Shown here: piece after piece, positions 11,426-21,195 of the stretch
How the letters are laid out: each line of letters starts with the position of its first letter
Position numbering within the stretch: position 1 is the stretch's first letter
Source of the DNA: Theristus sp. LFF4_11
Taxonomy: Eukaryota > Nematoda > Chromadorea > Monhysterida > Xyalidae
NCBI GenBank assembly: GCA_030248135.1
Contig: JASANC010004304.1
Span: forward strand, 62,001 to 126,000
DNA length: 64,000 nucleotides
Direction: 5' to 3'
The notes under the pieces: generated by a model
Told to the model about the DNA's origin: nothing
Seen by the model: the letters and a program-made list of their open reading frames with translations, nothing else
Databases searched by the model: none
Position numbers and translations under genes: made by a program

Positions 11426-13467
11426 CTAATTTTTGAAGCCGCGACTCTTCCTGCGTCCGCGTGCCTGCTCGAATTTGCGTCCCTTCGAGCGCACCAGCGG
11501 TTTCGTGTGCGACTTCGGCTGACCCGGCGCACGCCCAAAGTGCTTCTGCGATTCGCGCGCCTTTCGTGGACCTGCAGTGGTTGCATGTTGCGTGATGTCA
11601 TCAGTTGATCATGATGGTGATATCGGAAAACGAATAACTGAAACGTCCTTGTGGAAACATGAAGCTTCAATGGTGACTGAACTGCCATGTCATGAATGAG
11701 TTCGCTTCCAGCACAAAAAAAACACCCAAACAACAAGAATTTCAATCACCGACCAACCTTGAATCAAGAGCGTGTTTTCACCCTTCGGGGCACGCAAGGC
11801 CAACTGATCGAACGTCAAAATTTCGCCGCCGGCTTTCAGAATTCTCGTGCGCGCGCTGTCGGTAACACGGAGAGCACAGACCTGGAGTCAGCGGTGAAAC
11901 ATGACACAGTTGACAACGAACGTGGGGAAGATTTCAACCAGCAGCATCTCAACTCCACTCAGATTTTTTGCAGTTTTCAGATTTAGAACCGCAACAAAGT
12001 GTACGTAACTAACCCACACCCAATACCCAGCTGTAAAGTTTTAGATATCTGGAAATTTATAGACGTATTATACACCTCATAGACACCTAAAACCTTGCTT
12101 TTGAGCACGACACAGAGCCCGCGAAGGAAGAAAGAACGGGCCGGGGGTGAAAAAAGACATATTTCGCGACAAATGGAATTTTTTATTCGGACCGTACCCA
12201 ATTTCGATTCATGCTTCTTTAAGTTGAAGTTTCGCGGGCTATGTATCCTACCAGAAAAAATGACAGGTTCAACGAAACATACTGCACCAAGTACCAGCAA
12301 CGCGTTACAAACCTTGAACTTTGGCACGTCATACAGGCGCACGTCGTTGGTGACCGTGCCAACGCAGACGACGATCTTCTCAGCATTGCCCTTTTTCTTC
12401 AGCTGATTCGCAATGCGACCGAGCGACAGCGGCGGCCGATACTGCCGCGACATGAACAGACGCTTCAGTATGATCGCGTTGAACTTTTTGCCGGTGCGCC
12501 GCGCCAAGTAGCGGTACAACTGAAAAACACAGCGTCTCTGCACCTGCTCGGAGCCGCAAGTGTGTGTGTGTGTGACTGTGAGTACACTTTTCTCGCCTCC
12601 GTGACTCTCTGGAAAAGTCTAGCCTTGAAACCAAAAAGCCAGCGGTCGATACCCCATGGAGGATGACGAAGGCGTCCGTGTAGCCGTCATCATGACATGC
12701 TGGATCTCAAAAAAGAACTTTCGGATTCTCTGCCTTTCGGGTAAAATAGCGACCAAAAACCACCGAAATCGAGGAGATAGGCTTCAGATCACCGGCGGCC
12801 TCAACGGCTCAGCCTGGGCGGCGCTCAGAAACCATCTTCCTTTAGTGGCGAGCACGAGGGCACCCGAACCCCCAACCTGATTAATCAATTACGTCACTTT
12901 TAACGTAACTTCAGATCAGTCAACCTGAGCTGATTGATGTTTATCTGTTTATCAAAGGTCGCTCGCACGCATTCAAAAACGAAAACCTTCCGTCAAAAAT
13001 GATAAGTTTACCTTTGCGAGCAACCGCAGATATGGATCTTCACTTTTCGGAGCCTTACGGCGCACTTTTCGGTCCTTCTTGTGTGAGATGTCTTTGCCCT
13101 GAAAAACAAGAGTCCCGATTGAACGACGTCAAAGATTAATAATCCCAAACAGTCAATTCTCAAAAACTTGAGATATTCTGCACAGAAGCTTGCTTGAGTG
13201 AGCAGTCGATTTGTGTATTCCATAATGTCAGTTTCAATTTTAAAGGCTGGTTTGAATTGGCTTTCATTTTTACTCAGTTGGTAAACGACTGTTCATTTGG
13301 TCTCGGATCGGTTTTATCAGTTGACTTTGACTATCTCTTTTATGAAAACCAAAACGTGAAACTGAAATCAAAAAAAGAAAGCCTGATTCCTGAACCAAAT
13401 ACCAAATCAGACAAAGAATCTGAAACAATCGGAACACTTTTACAGTTTTACAGTTTTTACTCACCAT
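11426..13467 (-). CDS. rpl-18: 60S ribosomal protein L18
   Basis: Minus-strand coding exons: 13467-13465, 13098-13012, 12519-12313, 11881-11758, 11571-11426. All phases agree and give 188 aa, the same length as human L18. The first coding exon contributes only the ATG, immediately followed by GTGAGT. The second starts [15 protein letters not shown], matching the eL18 N terminus. Other hallmarks are [60 protein letters not shown] and the basic tail GRRKSRG. The protein is an integral component of the large cytosolic ribosomal subunit. The promoter should lie upstream of 13467 on the minus strand, next to the transposon nest; no specific element is clear. Confidence 0.96.
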
Positions 13468-13916
13468 GCTGATAAAATTCGTGCGCGTGTCCTCTTGAAG
13501 CAGATGTTCACCTGTTCAAAAATATTATATGTCAAAGCAAAGATTCACTCGTGAGGAGGCAGAGTGGGTGACTGGGTGGGTGGGTTCTTGCAATTAAAAT
13601 CATGGTCGTTCTTGGGGTTGGGGGGGGGCCGGCGCCGCCCCCCCCCCAAAAAATTTTCGATTCTATCTCTATCAGACAGGTTTTTTCGGCTCAGCTATTA
13701 TCTATCAAAATTTTTTCTCAGCCAGCTATCTAAAAATTTTTGTCTTCGACGAAGACACAAAATGAGTCAATTTTTGACCAAAATTGACCCTTTTTGCTCG
13801 AAATTCTTGAAAATGTCGCAAATAAAAAGTAAAATACGCGTTTATACTTGATTTTTAGTCTATTTTTAGCATTATTTTTTATTTAGCTGTTTTTATAGCT
13901 ATTCGCTCTCTGGCTG

Positions 13917-14717
13917 TAGGTCGATCCGGTACCGGTCGATCCGGTACGGTCGATCCGGTGCCGGTCGATCCGGTACCGGTCGATCCGGTACCTGGCAATT
14001 TTCTAGGGCGGTCGATCCGGTACCAGGTCGATCCGGTACTCGGTCGATCCGGTACCAATTGAAATTTTCAGCTGTTTTACGGGTTTTTAGCGTTCAATTC
14101 GTTATGTTTTCGATTTTTCTTTGGTTGATTGTTGATACGATTGTTGATGATACGATATGAGACGACGACGACTTGCGACACTTGGTTGGTTTTGGGAATC
14201 GTAATCTGACTCTGAAAAAAGCAAAACAAGTGTACCATATGTTTTTTTGATTTTCTGAACTATTTTCCAGAAGAATAAAGCTCCAAGACGGTGAAAATTT
14301 GCAAAATTATCAGCTCAGCAAGAAAAGGAGAACAAAATAAAAATATGAAGACTGATTCGGTTCTCTTTTGAAGTTGAGGAAAAATGTCTGTTGTTTTTAT
14401 TTTCATATTTCCCGCGAAAAAACCTGCGGTAAAATGTTTCAGACATCAGATAAAATGAGAGAAACGAAGAAAAATGGAAAACAAATCAGAAACAAATTGA
14501 ATTGAATGCTAAAACAGTTGAAAATTTCAATTGGTACCGGATCGACCGAGTACCGGATCGACCTGGTACCGGATCGACCTGGTACCGGATCGACCGCCCT
14601 AGAAAATTGCCAGGTACCGGATCGACCGGTACCGGATCGACCGGTACCGGATCGACCGTACCGGATCGACCGGTACCGGATCGACCGTACCGGATCGACC
14701 GGTACCGGATCGACCGC
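13917..14717. mobile_element. Foldback element with GGTCGATCCGGTACC arrays, copy A
   Basis: A left array of the 15-bp unit GGTCGATCCGGTACC (13917-14053) and an inverted right array (14532-14717) flank a core of about 480 bp. The core ends are themselves inverted: CAATTGAAATTTTCAGCTG and CAGTTGAAAATTTCAATTG. The unit contains the palindrome CCGGTACCGG. Each array also carries the interruption TGGCAATTTTCTAGGGC. The core is shared, in reverse orientation, with copy B at 17158-17978. No ORF of substance is present. Confidence 0.8.
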
Positions 14718-14802
14718 ATGCCCTACCAGCTCCAGCAGCTTCCATGCCAGCCAGCTGTATTGCCCCCCCCCCCACCCCACCCCAACCCCTCGACTCTGGA
14801 AC

Positions 14803-15979
14803 GGGCATTGATAAAACTACAGACCCGCACCAGACCCGACCCGATAAAAATTGTGTGATAAAACTACAGACCCGATGTCGGGTCGGGTCTAGGCCAGAAA
14901 AGCGTTGATAAAACTACAGACCCGATGTTTTTGAAAAAGTGCTCCAAAATTTGAGAAAATCAAAAAAAAATAAAATTGGCCCAAAATCGGCCAAAATAAA
15001 CGCAGTTGGCTGGGAACAGGTTGCAAATACAAAAAATGTTTTTGTTTGGCGGGAAATTCAAATATTGAATCAAAACGTGTCTGGTCTGGTCACAGTCAGT
15101 TTTGTTTACTTCACGCGGCTGATGTTACAAGTTCCATATATGAGGGTGTGGCTCTGCAAGTAACAAAACACATACACGGCCGTTCTAGGCTCGTATTGGC
15201 TACTCATGTTATCGATTTCCCAACGTGCATGAGCGTCGACTCAGGATTTAGGATTTCCTGGATTTCACGCATTCACAATTGTTACTGCACGCGGCTGATG
15301 TTACACGTTTTGTATATGATAGAGTGTGGCTATGCGAGATACAACACACGACACACAATCTGAACGACATTTTGCACAAAAAGCGATAATCGCAATCCAC
15401 ATGCACCAATGCACAGCAAAAGCCCTGCACAGTACAGCATTGTCGTGTTGTTGCTCGCATAGCCAAACTCTGTCATATACGAAACGTGTAACATCAGCCG
15501 CATGCAGCAACAATAATGAACGCGTGAAATCCAGGAAATCGTGAGTCTATATTCGACGCTCATGCACGTTGGGAAATCGATAACATGAGCAGCCAATAAG
15601 AGCCCAGAACTGCCGAGTATTTTTTGTTACTCGCAGAGCCACACCCTCATATATGGAACTTGTAACATCAGCCGCGTAAAGCACACAAAATTGACTGTGA
15701 CCAGACATTTGATTCAATATTTGAATTTCCCGCCATACAAACACCTTTTTGACATTTGTAACCTGTTCCCAGCCAACTACGTTTATTTTGGCCGATTTTG
15801 GGCCAATTTTATTTTTTTGAATTTTTTTTCAAATTTTGAGCATTTTTTCAAAAACATCGGGTCTGTAGTTTTATCAATGCTTTTCTGGTCTACACCCGAC
15901 CCGACATCGGGTCTGTAGTTTTATCACACAATTTTTATCGGGCCGGGTCGGGTGCGGGTCTGTAGTTTTATCAATGCCC
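14803..15979. mobile_element. Mutator-like palindromic (foldback) element, 1177 bp
   Basis: The element is a near-complete palindrome centred near 15390. It starts GGGCATTGATAAAACTACAG and ends with the inverse, CTGTAGTTTTATCAATGCCC. It is bounded by an exact 9-bp duplication CTCTGGAAC at 14794-14802 and 15980-15988. Each arm is nearly 590 bp, with paired blocks such as GCGGCTGATGTTACA and TGTAACATCAGCCGC. Long inverted repeats plus a 9-bp duplication fit non-autonomous Mutator-like elements. No transposase is encoded. Confidence 0.8.
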
Positions 15980-16039
15980 CTCTGGAACCGTAACACAATT
16001 TAGGTTGCCCTTCTTTTCTAAAAACCGACACACTCGTTG

Positions 16040-16140
16040 TCGGACATTGCTAAAACGGACCTAGTTCTAAATCCTAATCCTAAAGCCTAATTCTAAGCCT
16101 AACATAATCCTAACCGAATCCTAACCTAAGCCAAGCCTTT
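16040..16140. repeat. Degenerate TTAGGC-like tract (left arm)
   Basis: Repeats of CCTAATCCTAA, GCCTAA and CCTAACC-type units occur here. On the complementary strand they read TTAGG, TTAGGC and TTAGGAT variants. An inverted partner lies at 20705-20775. TTAGGC is the telomere unit of many nematodes; this is an inference from resemblance, and no perfect tandem array is present. Confidence 0.6.
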
Positions 16141-16249
16141 TCAAGAAAGAAGATGTCTGAACAATTGCGTTTTGAACAAGTTTTTGTTGGGGCCGGAGCG
16201 TGTGCACGCGCACTAGTGGATCATGAGCATGAGCATGCGGATGCGAGGT

Positions 16250-17092
16250 CAGGGGTCGAGCCCGATTTTTGGCGAATCCGAGGGGGGGGTCCGCCCAAAT
16301 TTGGGGGGGGGGGGGTCGTCCCGGTTGGGGGGGTAGACTTGGTTGGGGGGGGGGCTCCCGATTTAAACCCAAAATTCTAGGGGGGGGACCGAGCGAGACC
16401 GAAAATTCTAGGGGGGGGGGGGGTCGGACCAAAATTTTTTCTTGACGATGACATTGTCTGGGCAAAAAATGGCTAGTAGGGGTCGATTTGGTTGGGGGGG
16501 GGTGGGTTCCCGAGAGAGACCGAAAATTCTAGGGGGGGGGGGGTCGGACCAAAAGTTGTTGAATAAAAGTGCTAGAAACCACAGCATCCAGTCAAGGCCT
16601 CTCTCTAGTCTCTAGTCATACATTTTGCTTTGATTTTCGTTCGGGTCGGGACATCTGAAAGCTACACGAACGAGACACGCTGCACGGGTGAGACTTGATA
16701 TTGAAGTACAGTATTGAAAAAATTGACGTACAAAGTGGTAAATGTATAACAAAGTGGTACGTATACAAAAAAAACATACAATATATATTGAGATACAAAC
16801 ATGCATATAATATAGATACCTACAAATGAGAGAAATATAGAGATATACAAGAGAAAATGTCTCCATCGAAAGTCAAAATCAAAGGGGGGGGTGGTCAGAC
16901 GGTCAGGATTTGGTGGGGGGGGGGGGGGTTGGAAGGTCGAAATCTGGGAGGGGGGGTCTGGCCCCCCCAAATTCGAGAGGGGGGGTATTTTGACCAAAAT
17001 TTGGGGGGGGGGTTTGCCCGGGTGGGGGGGGGGTGTCGACTTGGTTGGGGGGGGGGTACCCCCCCCACCCCCCCCCCCCATCTCGACCCCTG
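16250..17092. mobile_element. hAT-type element with poly-G interior, 843 bp
   Basis: Terminal inverted repeats CAGGGGTCGAG...CTCGACCCCTG are bounded by an exact 8-bp duplication TGCGAGGT (16242-16249 and 17093-17100). The CAGGGGTCG terminus and the 8-bp duplication are classic hAT features. Much of the interior is runs of 8-13 G on the + strand (16279-16560 and 16880-17060), ending in C-runs at 17059-17080. There is no transposase. The insertion interrupts the left arm of the foldback at 15994-20855. Confidence 0.85.
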
Positions 17093-17157
17093 TGCGAGGT
17101 GCGCGTGCGTTTTAAAAAAGAAGCTCCAGCCACAATTTATGATCAAAAATTCGGCAT

Positions 17158-17978
17158 GCGGTCGATCCGGTACCGGTCGATCCGGTACCTGGCAATTTTC
17201 TAGGGCGGTCGATCCGGTACCAGGTCGATCCGGTACCGGTCGATCCGGTACGGTCGATCCGGTACCGGTCGATCCGGTACCTGGCAATTTTCTAGGGCGG
17301 TCGATCCGGTACCAGGTCGATCCGGTACTCGGTCGATCCGGTACCAATTGAAATTTTCAACTGTTTTAGTTTGTTCAATTCATTCAATTCAATTTGTTTC
17401 TGATTTGTTTTCCATTTTTCTTCGTTTCTCTCATTTTATCTGATGTCTGAAACATTTGACCGCAGGTTTTTTTCGCGGGAAATATGAAAATAAAAACAAC
17501 AGACATTTTTCCTCAACTTCAAAAGAGAACCGAATCAGTCTTCATATTTTTATTTTGTTCTCCTTTTCTTGCTGAGCTGATAATTTTGCAAATTTTCACC
17601 GTCTTGACTCTTGGAGCTTTATTCTTCTGGAAAATAGTTCAGAAAATAAAAAAAAACATATGGTACACTTGTTTTGCTTTTTTCAGAATCAGATTACGAT
17701 TCCCAAAACCAACCAAACCAACTGTCGCAAGTCGTCGTCGTCTCATATCGTATCATCAACAATCGTATCAACAATCAACCAAAGAAAAATCGAAAACATA
17801 ACGAATTGAACGCTAAAAACCCGTAAAACAGCTGAAAATTTCAATTGGTACCGGATCGACCGAGAACCGGATCAACCTGGTGCCGGATCGACCGCCCTAG
17901 AAAATTGCCAGGTACCGGATCGACCGGTACCGGATCGACCGCCCTAGAAAATTGCCAGGTACCGGATCGACCGGTACC
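17158..17978. mobile_element. GGTCGATCCGGTACC foldback element, copy B (inverted)
   Basis: The left array spans 17158-17345, the core 17346-17845 and the right array begins at 17846. The right array is broken by two hAT insertions; its continuation is at 18697-18731 and 20520-20562. The core is the reverse complement of the core of copy A with few differences. The flanks of A and B are also mutually inverted (CGCATGCC/GGCATGCG and GGCTGTAG/CTACAGCC), so flanking sequence was duplicated along with the element. Confidence 0.78.
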
Positions 17979-18696
17979 TAGGGTTGTTAAACAAAAATGA
18001 AATTTTTTTAAAAAAAAGTGATTAAAAAAAACAAAAATGCCGATTTTTTAAAAAAAAAAATTCGAAAAATTTTCCTCTAATATGCTCTGAAAACCTCAAT
18101 TTTGGCAAAATTTTTCGAAAGTTCAACAAAAATTTTCTTTGATTATACCTCGTAAAACCTTTAGCAGTCGATTTTGGGCCGTTTTACCGACTGATTTTAG
18201 GCTACGACAACATCTGCGATGAAGTTTTTGAGCGTCCCAAAGCTTGGCCTACCATTTCCGATGCAGATAAGGTGACGATTCGCCTCGCAGAGCGTCCGAT
18301 TGTGCTCGCTGCTCCGTTTGCAAGCGCTACGTTGTCTGGTTGCTTGCTGCTTCGTGTCGTGTCGTCCGTCGCAACACCATCAGAAGAATTGATCGAATTT
18401 CAAGGCGGTATGTTTGTCTTCACTTTAGCATTAGTTTAGCTGGGGACAATTAGTGACGTTTTGGAGGTCAAAACACAAGAAGAGGCATGGTGACGGTTTG
18501 GAAAAGGGGTAATTGAGGTCACCAAAACAAAATCTGCAAAGTTCCGTCATATGGGAGTCATTCGGGAGGCGCTTGCATATCATATGTGGTTCTTCGGACT
18601 CCCTGATTGATTTAGCACAACTTTGATTTTTGAAATTTAAAAAAAAAATTAAAAAAAAAACAAAAATTACGATTTTTGTTTTTTTTAACAACCCTA
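17979..18696. mobile_element. hAT-type element, 718 bp
   Basis: Terminal inverted repeats TAGGGTTGTTAAA...TTTAACAACCCTA are bounded by an exact 8-bp duplication CCGGTACC (17971-17978 and 18697-18704). The duplicated target is part of the array unit of copy B. The ends are A/T runs. The middle (about 18190-18430) is GC-richer and holds an open stretch of about 80 codons with no recognised family. A diverged copy of this middle occurs in the element at 18928-19677. Confidence 0.85.
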
Positions 18697-18731
18697 CCGG
18701 TACCGGATCGACCGGTACCGGATCGACCGTA

Positions 18732-20519
18732 TAGGGTTAGGGGCTTTGAAAAAAAAAATTTTTTTATTTTTTTTTGTTTTTTTTTAAATTTGGATTTTTT
18801 TTTCAAACTTAAAAAAAATTTGAAAAATTTTTCTTCTACTTTGCTCTGAAAATTCGATTTATGGCATAATTTTTTGAAAGTTCAAACCAAATTTTCTTCC
18901 CAACTTCTTTGTGTGCTTAGGTACATGTAGAGATGTAAGGGTCAAAAAAAATTTTTTTTTTAATTTTTTTTTAAAGTAAAAAAAAATGAGCATTTTTTTA
19001 TTTTTTTTATTAAAAATTTTTGAAATTTTTTCTTTAATGTGCCCTGAAAATGCCGTTTTTGGCATAATTTTTCGAAAGTTCAACAAAAATTTTCTTTGAC
19101 TTTACCTTGTCACTTAGTCTTCAACGCTGCAGGTGGTATTCTGGATTGATTTATCGACTGTTTTCAGCCTTGGTGAGTGATGATCGACTCGCGCATTGAA
19201 GTACTTGAGCGTCGCAAAGGCTAGTTCAACAAATTCCGATGCCGCTACGGTGAGATAGAAGCAGAGAACTCACATTTATGCATCGTTTTTCAGGATCTCG
19301 AAAGGTCGAAATTGCACTGTCTGCCACTGCAAGCGTAACTTCGTTGGTTGCTCGTTGCTGTTTCGCCTCGTGTCGTCAGCATGATCACACCGGTTTGTTG
19401 TGGAACTTGTTTCCATGTTATTTGAGGTGAATTGAAAGGCAAAACACGAGACGTGATGTCGTCGGTGGGAAAATGGGGTCGCCGAAACCAAGTCTGAAAT
19501 TTTCACCCTCCTCCCATATGAGTGGGGGTCATATGGTAAGTCCGGTGGCTCCTCAGATGGTGATATTCGGACTCCCTGAAAAATTCTGAACAACTTTCAT
19601 TTAAAAAAAAATTTTTTTGAAAAAAAAAATTTTTTTTAAAGAAAAAAAATAGAAAAATTTTTTTCTTGACATCTCTAGGTACATGTCATTATTTGGTCAT
19701 TTTGACCGACGTACTCCATGTTTTTCGATTTGGATGACTTCTAGAGTCAATTTTTAGCGTTGAAATGACTTAACTGAATTGAAATATCGTTTCAGAAATC
19801 GTTTTCTTGCAACTTAGAACATGTTTTTTCAGTCGGTAGGCCATGAGATGAACATGATATTTTGTTGATTGGCGTATGTTATAGGTCTACAATGGAGTTG
19901 TGCGATATATTGTTAAACAATTGGAGCGGAGATGTTGGTTAATACCACATCACACGACCGTTTTTCAGATACCCGATAACATGGCCACATGTTAAAACTT
20001 GCGTGCTGAGCTAAACTAACGTGTTAAACTTGCGTCTGTCAGTTGCCCGCAACGTGATCGCGAAATCATGGTACGTGTTTTCGATACGATGATTTGAAGA
20101 GTGGGCTCTCGCCATGTGGCAGATAGCATAGCTGGTTGAACCTGAAAGTAAGTGTCTTGGGGGGGGGGGGGCGACCGGGTCGACAGGGGTTGCCGACTTA
20201 GCTACAGCAAACAGGAATTTTTGAACACAGTCAAATTTTGGTAATTTTCTAAAGAGGAACAACTAAGAACGGTTCAATATTCAAGTACACGTCGAAAATT
20301 GTCCTGTTTTACTGTTGAAAATGCAACTTTCCCTCTATGAAATGGACATAATTTCAATAAAACACGATTTTCGCTCTTATAGTTTTCCGGATCGTTCTGA
20401 AAATAGTCTAGATGAACTCAGCTCGACGAGACGCTTCGAACAAACCTAACTTAAAAAAAAAATTTTTTTTTAATTTTTTTTTAATTAAAAAAAAATCCGG
20501 ATTTTTTTTCCTAACCCTA
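18732..20519. mobile_element. hAT-type element, 1788 bp including a nested insertion
   Basis: Terminal inverted repeats TAGGGTTAGG...CCTAACCCTA are bounded by an exact 8-bp duplication CGACCGTA (18724-18731 and 20520-20527). The target is again the array unit of copy B, only 28 bp beyond the previous hAT element. The element contains a second hAT insertion at 18928-19677. No transposase frame is seen. A G-run interrupts it at 20158-20171. Confidence 0.83.
18928..19677. mobile_element. hAT-type element, 750 bp, nested in another hAT element
   Basis: Terminal inverted repeats TAGAGATGT...ACATCTCTA are bounded by an exact 8-bp duplication GGTACATG (18920-18927 and 19678-19685). It is entirely inside the 18732-20519 element and so is younger. 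Its GC-richer middle (19130-19420) is a diverged relative of the middle of the 17979-18696 element, with stops in all frames. Confidence 0.83.
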
Positions 20520-20704
20520 CGACCGTACCGGATCGACCGGTACCGGATCGACCTACAGCCCAAAAATTCAGGCTGGGGCTTCTTTTTTAAAACGCACGCG
20601 CACCTCGCATCCGCATGCTCGTGCTCATGATCCACTAGCGCGCGTGCACACGCTCCGGCCTCAACAAAAACTTGTTTAAAACGCAATTGTTCTGACATCT
20701 TCCT

Positions 20705-20775
20705 GAAAAGGCTTGGCTTAGGTTAGGATCATGTTAGGCTTAGGATTAGGCTTTAGGATTAGGATTTGAATTAGG
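20705..20775. repeat. Degenerate TTAGGC-like tract (right arm)
   Basis: TTAGGTTAGG, TTAGGCTTAGG and TTAGGCTTTAGG variants form the inverted partner of 16040-16140. The tract follows the motif AAAAGGCTTGGC, which recurs beside a shorter TTAGG motif at 21948-21968 and, inverted, at 40828-40845. Confidence 0.6.
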
Positions 20776-21195
20776 TCCGTTTAAGCAATGTCCGACAACG
20801 AGCGTGTTTTACCTGAAGCGGATTTTAGAAAAGAAGGGCAGCCAAAATTCAGTATAATAAACGCATATTTTACCTAAAATTTATAAAAATTCGAACACAC
20901 GAAATTTTCCAAAAATTCGAGTCAAAAATTGTACGTCTTCGATAATTCGATTCGAATCAAAGCCAAAAAATTTCAGTTAGATAGCGGGCTAGAATTTTTT
21001 TAGATAACAGCTGAGCCGAAAAATCTGAGAGATAGATTCGATATTTTTTTGGAAGGGGGGAGTGGGGGGAGCCGCCGGCTACCGTACGGCTTCATATTTA
21101 AAAGTAATTTTCAATGATAAAACGCTATATCTAGATAAATAAAATCTCTGAAATAGTTGTTTGTAACAAGACAAAATAGTGTCACTTTTAAAAGC

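Larger units (their letters stand above)
15994..20855. mobile_element. Large foldback element hosting later insertions
   Basis: The left arm (15994-16249, continuing at 17093-17157 after a hAT insertion) is inverted relative to the right arm (20560-20855). Paired blocks include GCCCTTCTTTTCTAAAA, CTCGTTGTCGGACATTG, a degenerate TTAGG-rich tract, the MSEQLRF reading frame, and TTTTAAAAAAGAAGC. The interior contains array copy B. The ends are approximate. Its sequence order implies that the hAT elements inside are younger. Confidence 0.65.
13600..21090. mobile_element. Nested transposon block (overview)
   Basis: About 7.5 kb between L18 and the aminopeptidase gene holds almost no genic sequence and a stack of insertions. 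The outer segments are inverted relatives: 13620-13850 and 20930-21080 both carry a G/C-run followed by TTCGATTCTATCTCT- and TTCGGCTCAGCT-like sequence. Inside lie two inverted copies of a GGTCGATCCGGTACC array element, a 1.18-kb palindrome, a large foldback and four hAT-type insertions, each listed separately. No transposase frame was found. A related diverged segment recurs at 40225-40860. Confidence 0.8.

Noticed and set aside
12241..12666. 141-codon + strand frame
   Set aside because: It is the complement of the well-supported L18 exon at 12313-12519.
13917..14717. Possible CRISPR array
   Set aside because: The units are contiguous 15-mers without unique spacers, arranged as inverted arrays in a eukaryotic intergenic region.
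16857..17351. Gly-rich or Pro-rich frames over the G-runs and arrays
   Set aside because: They are produced by homopolymer and 15-bp repeats and cross element boundaries.
18190..18430. Possible host exon within a hAT element
   Set aside because: A diverged, stop-containing copy occurs in another hAT element, so it is element cargo; no splice partners were found.
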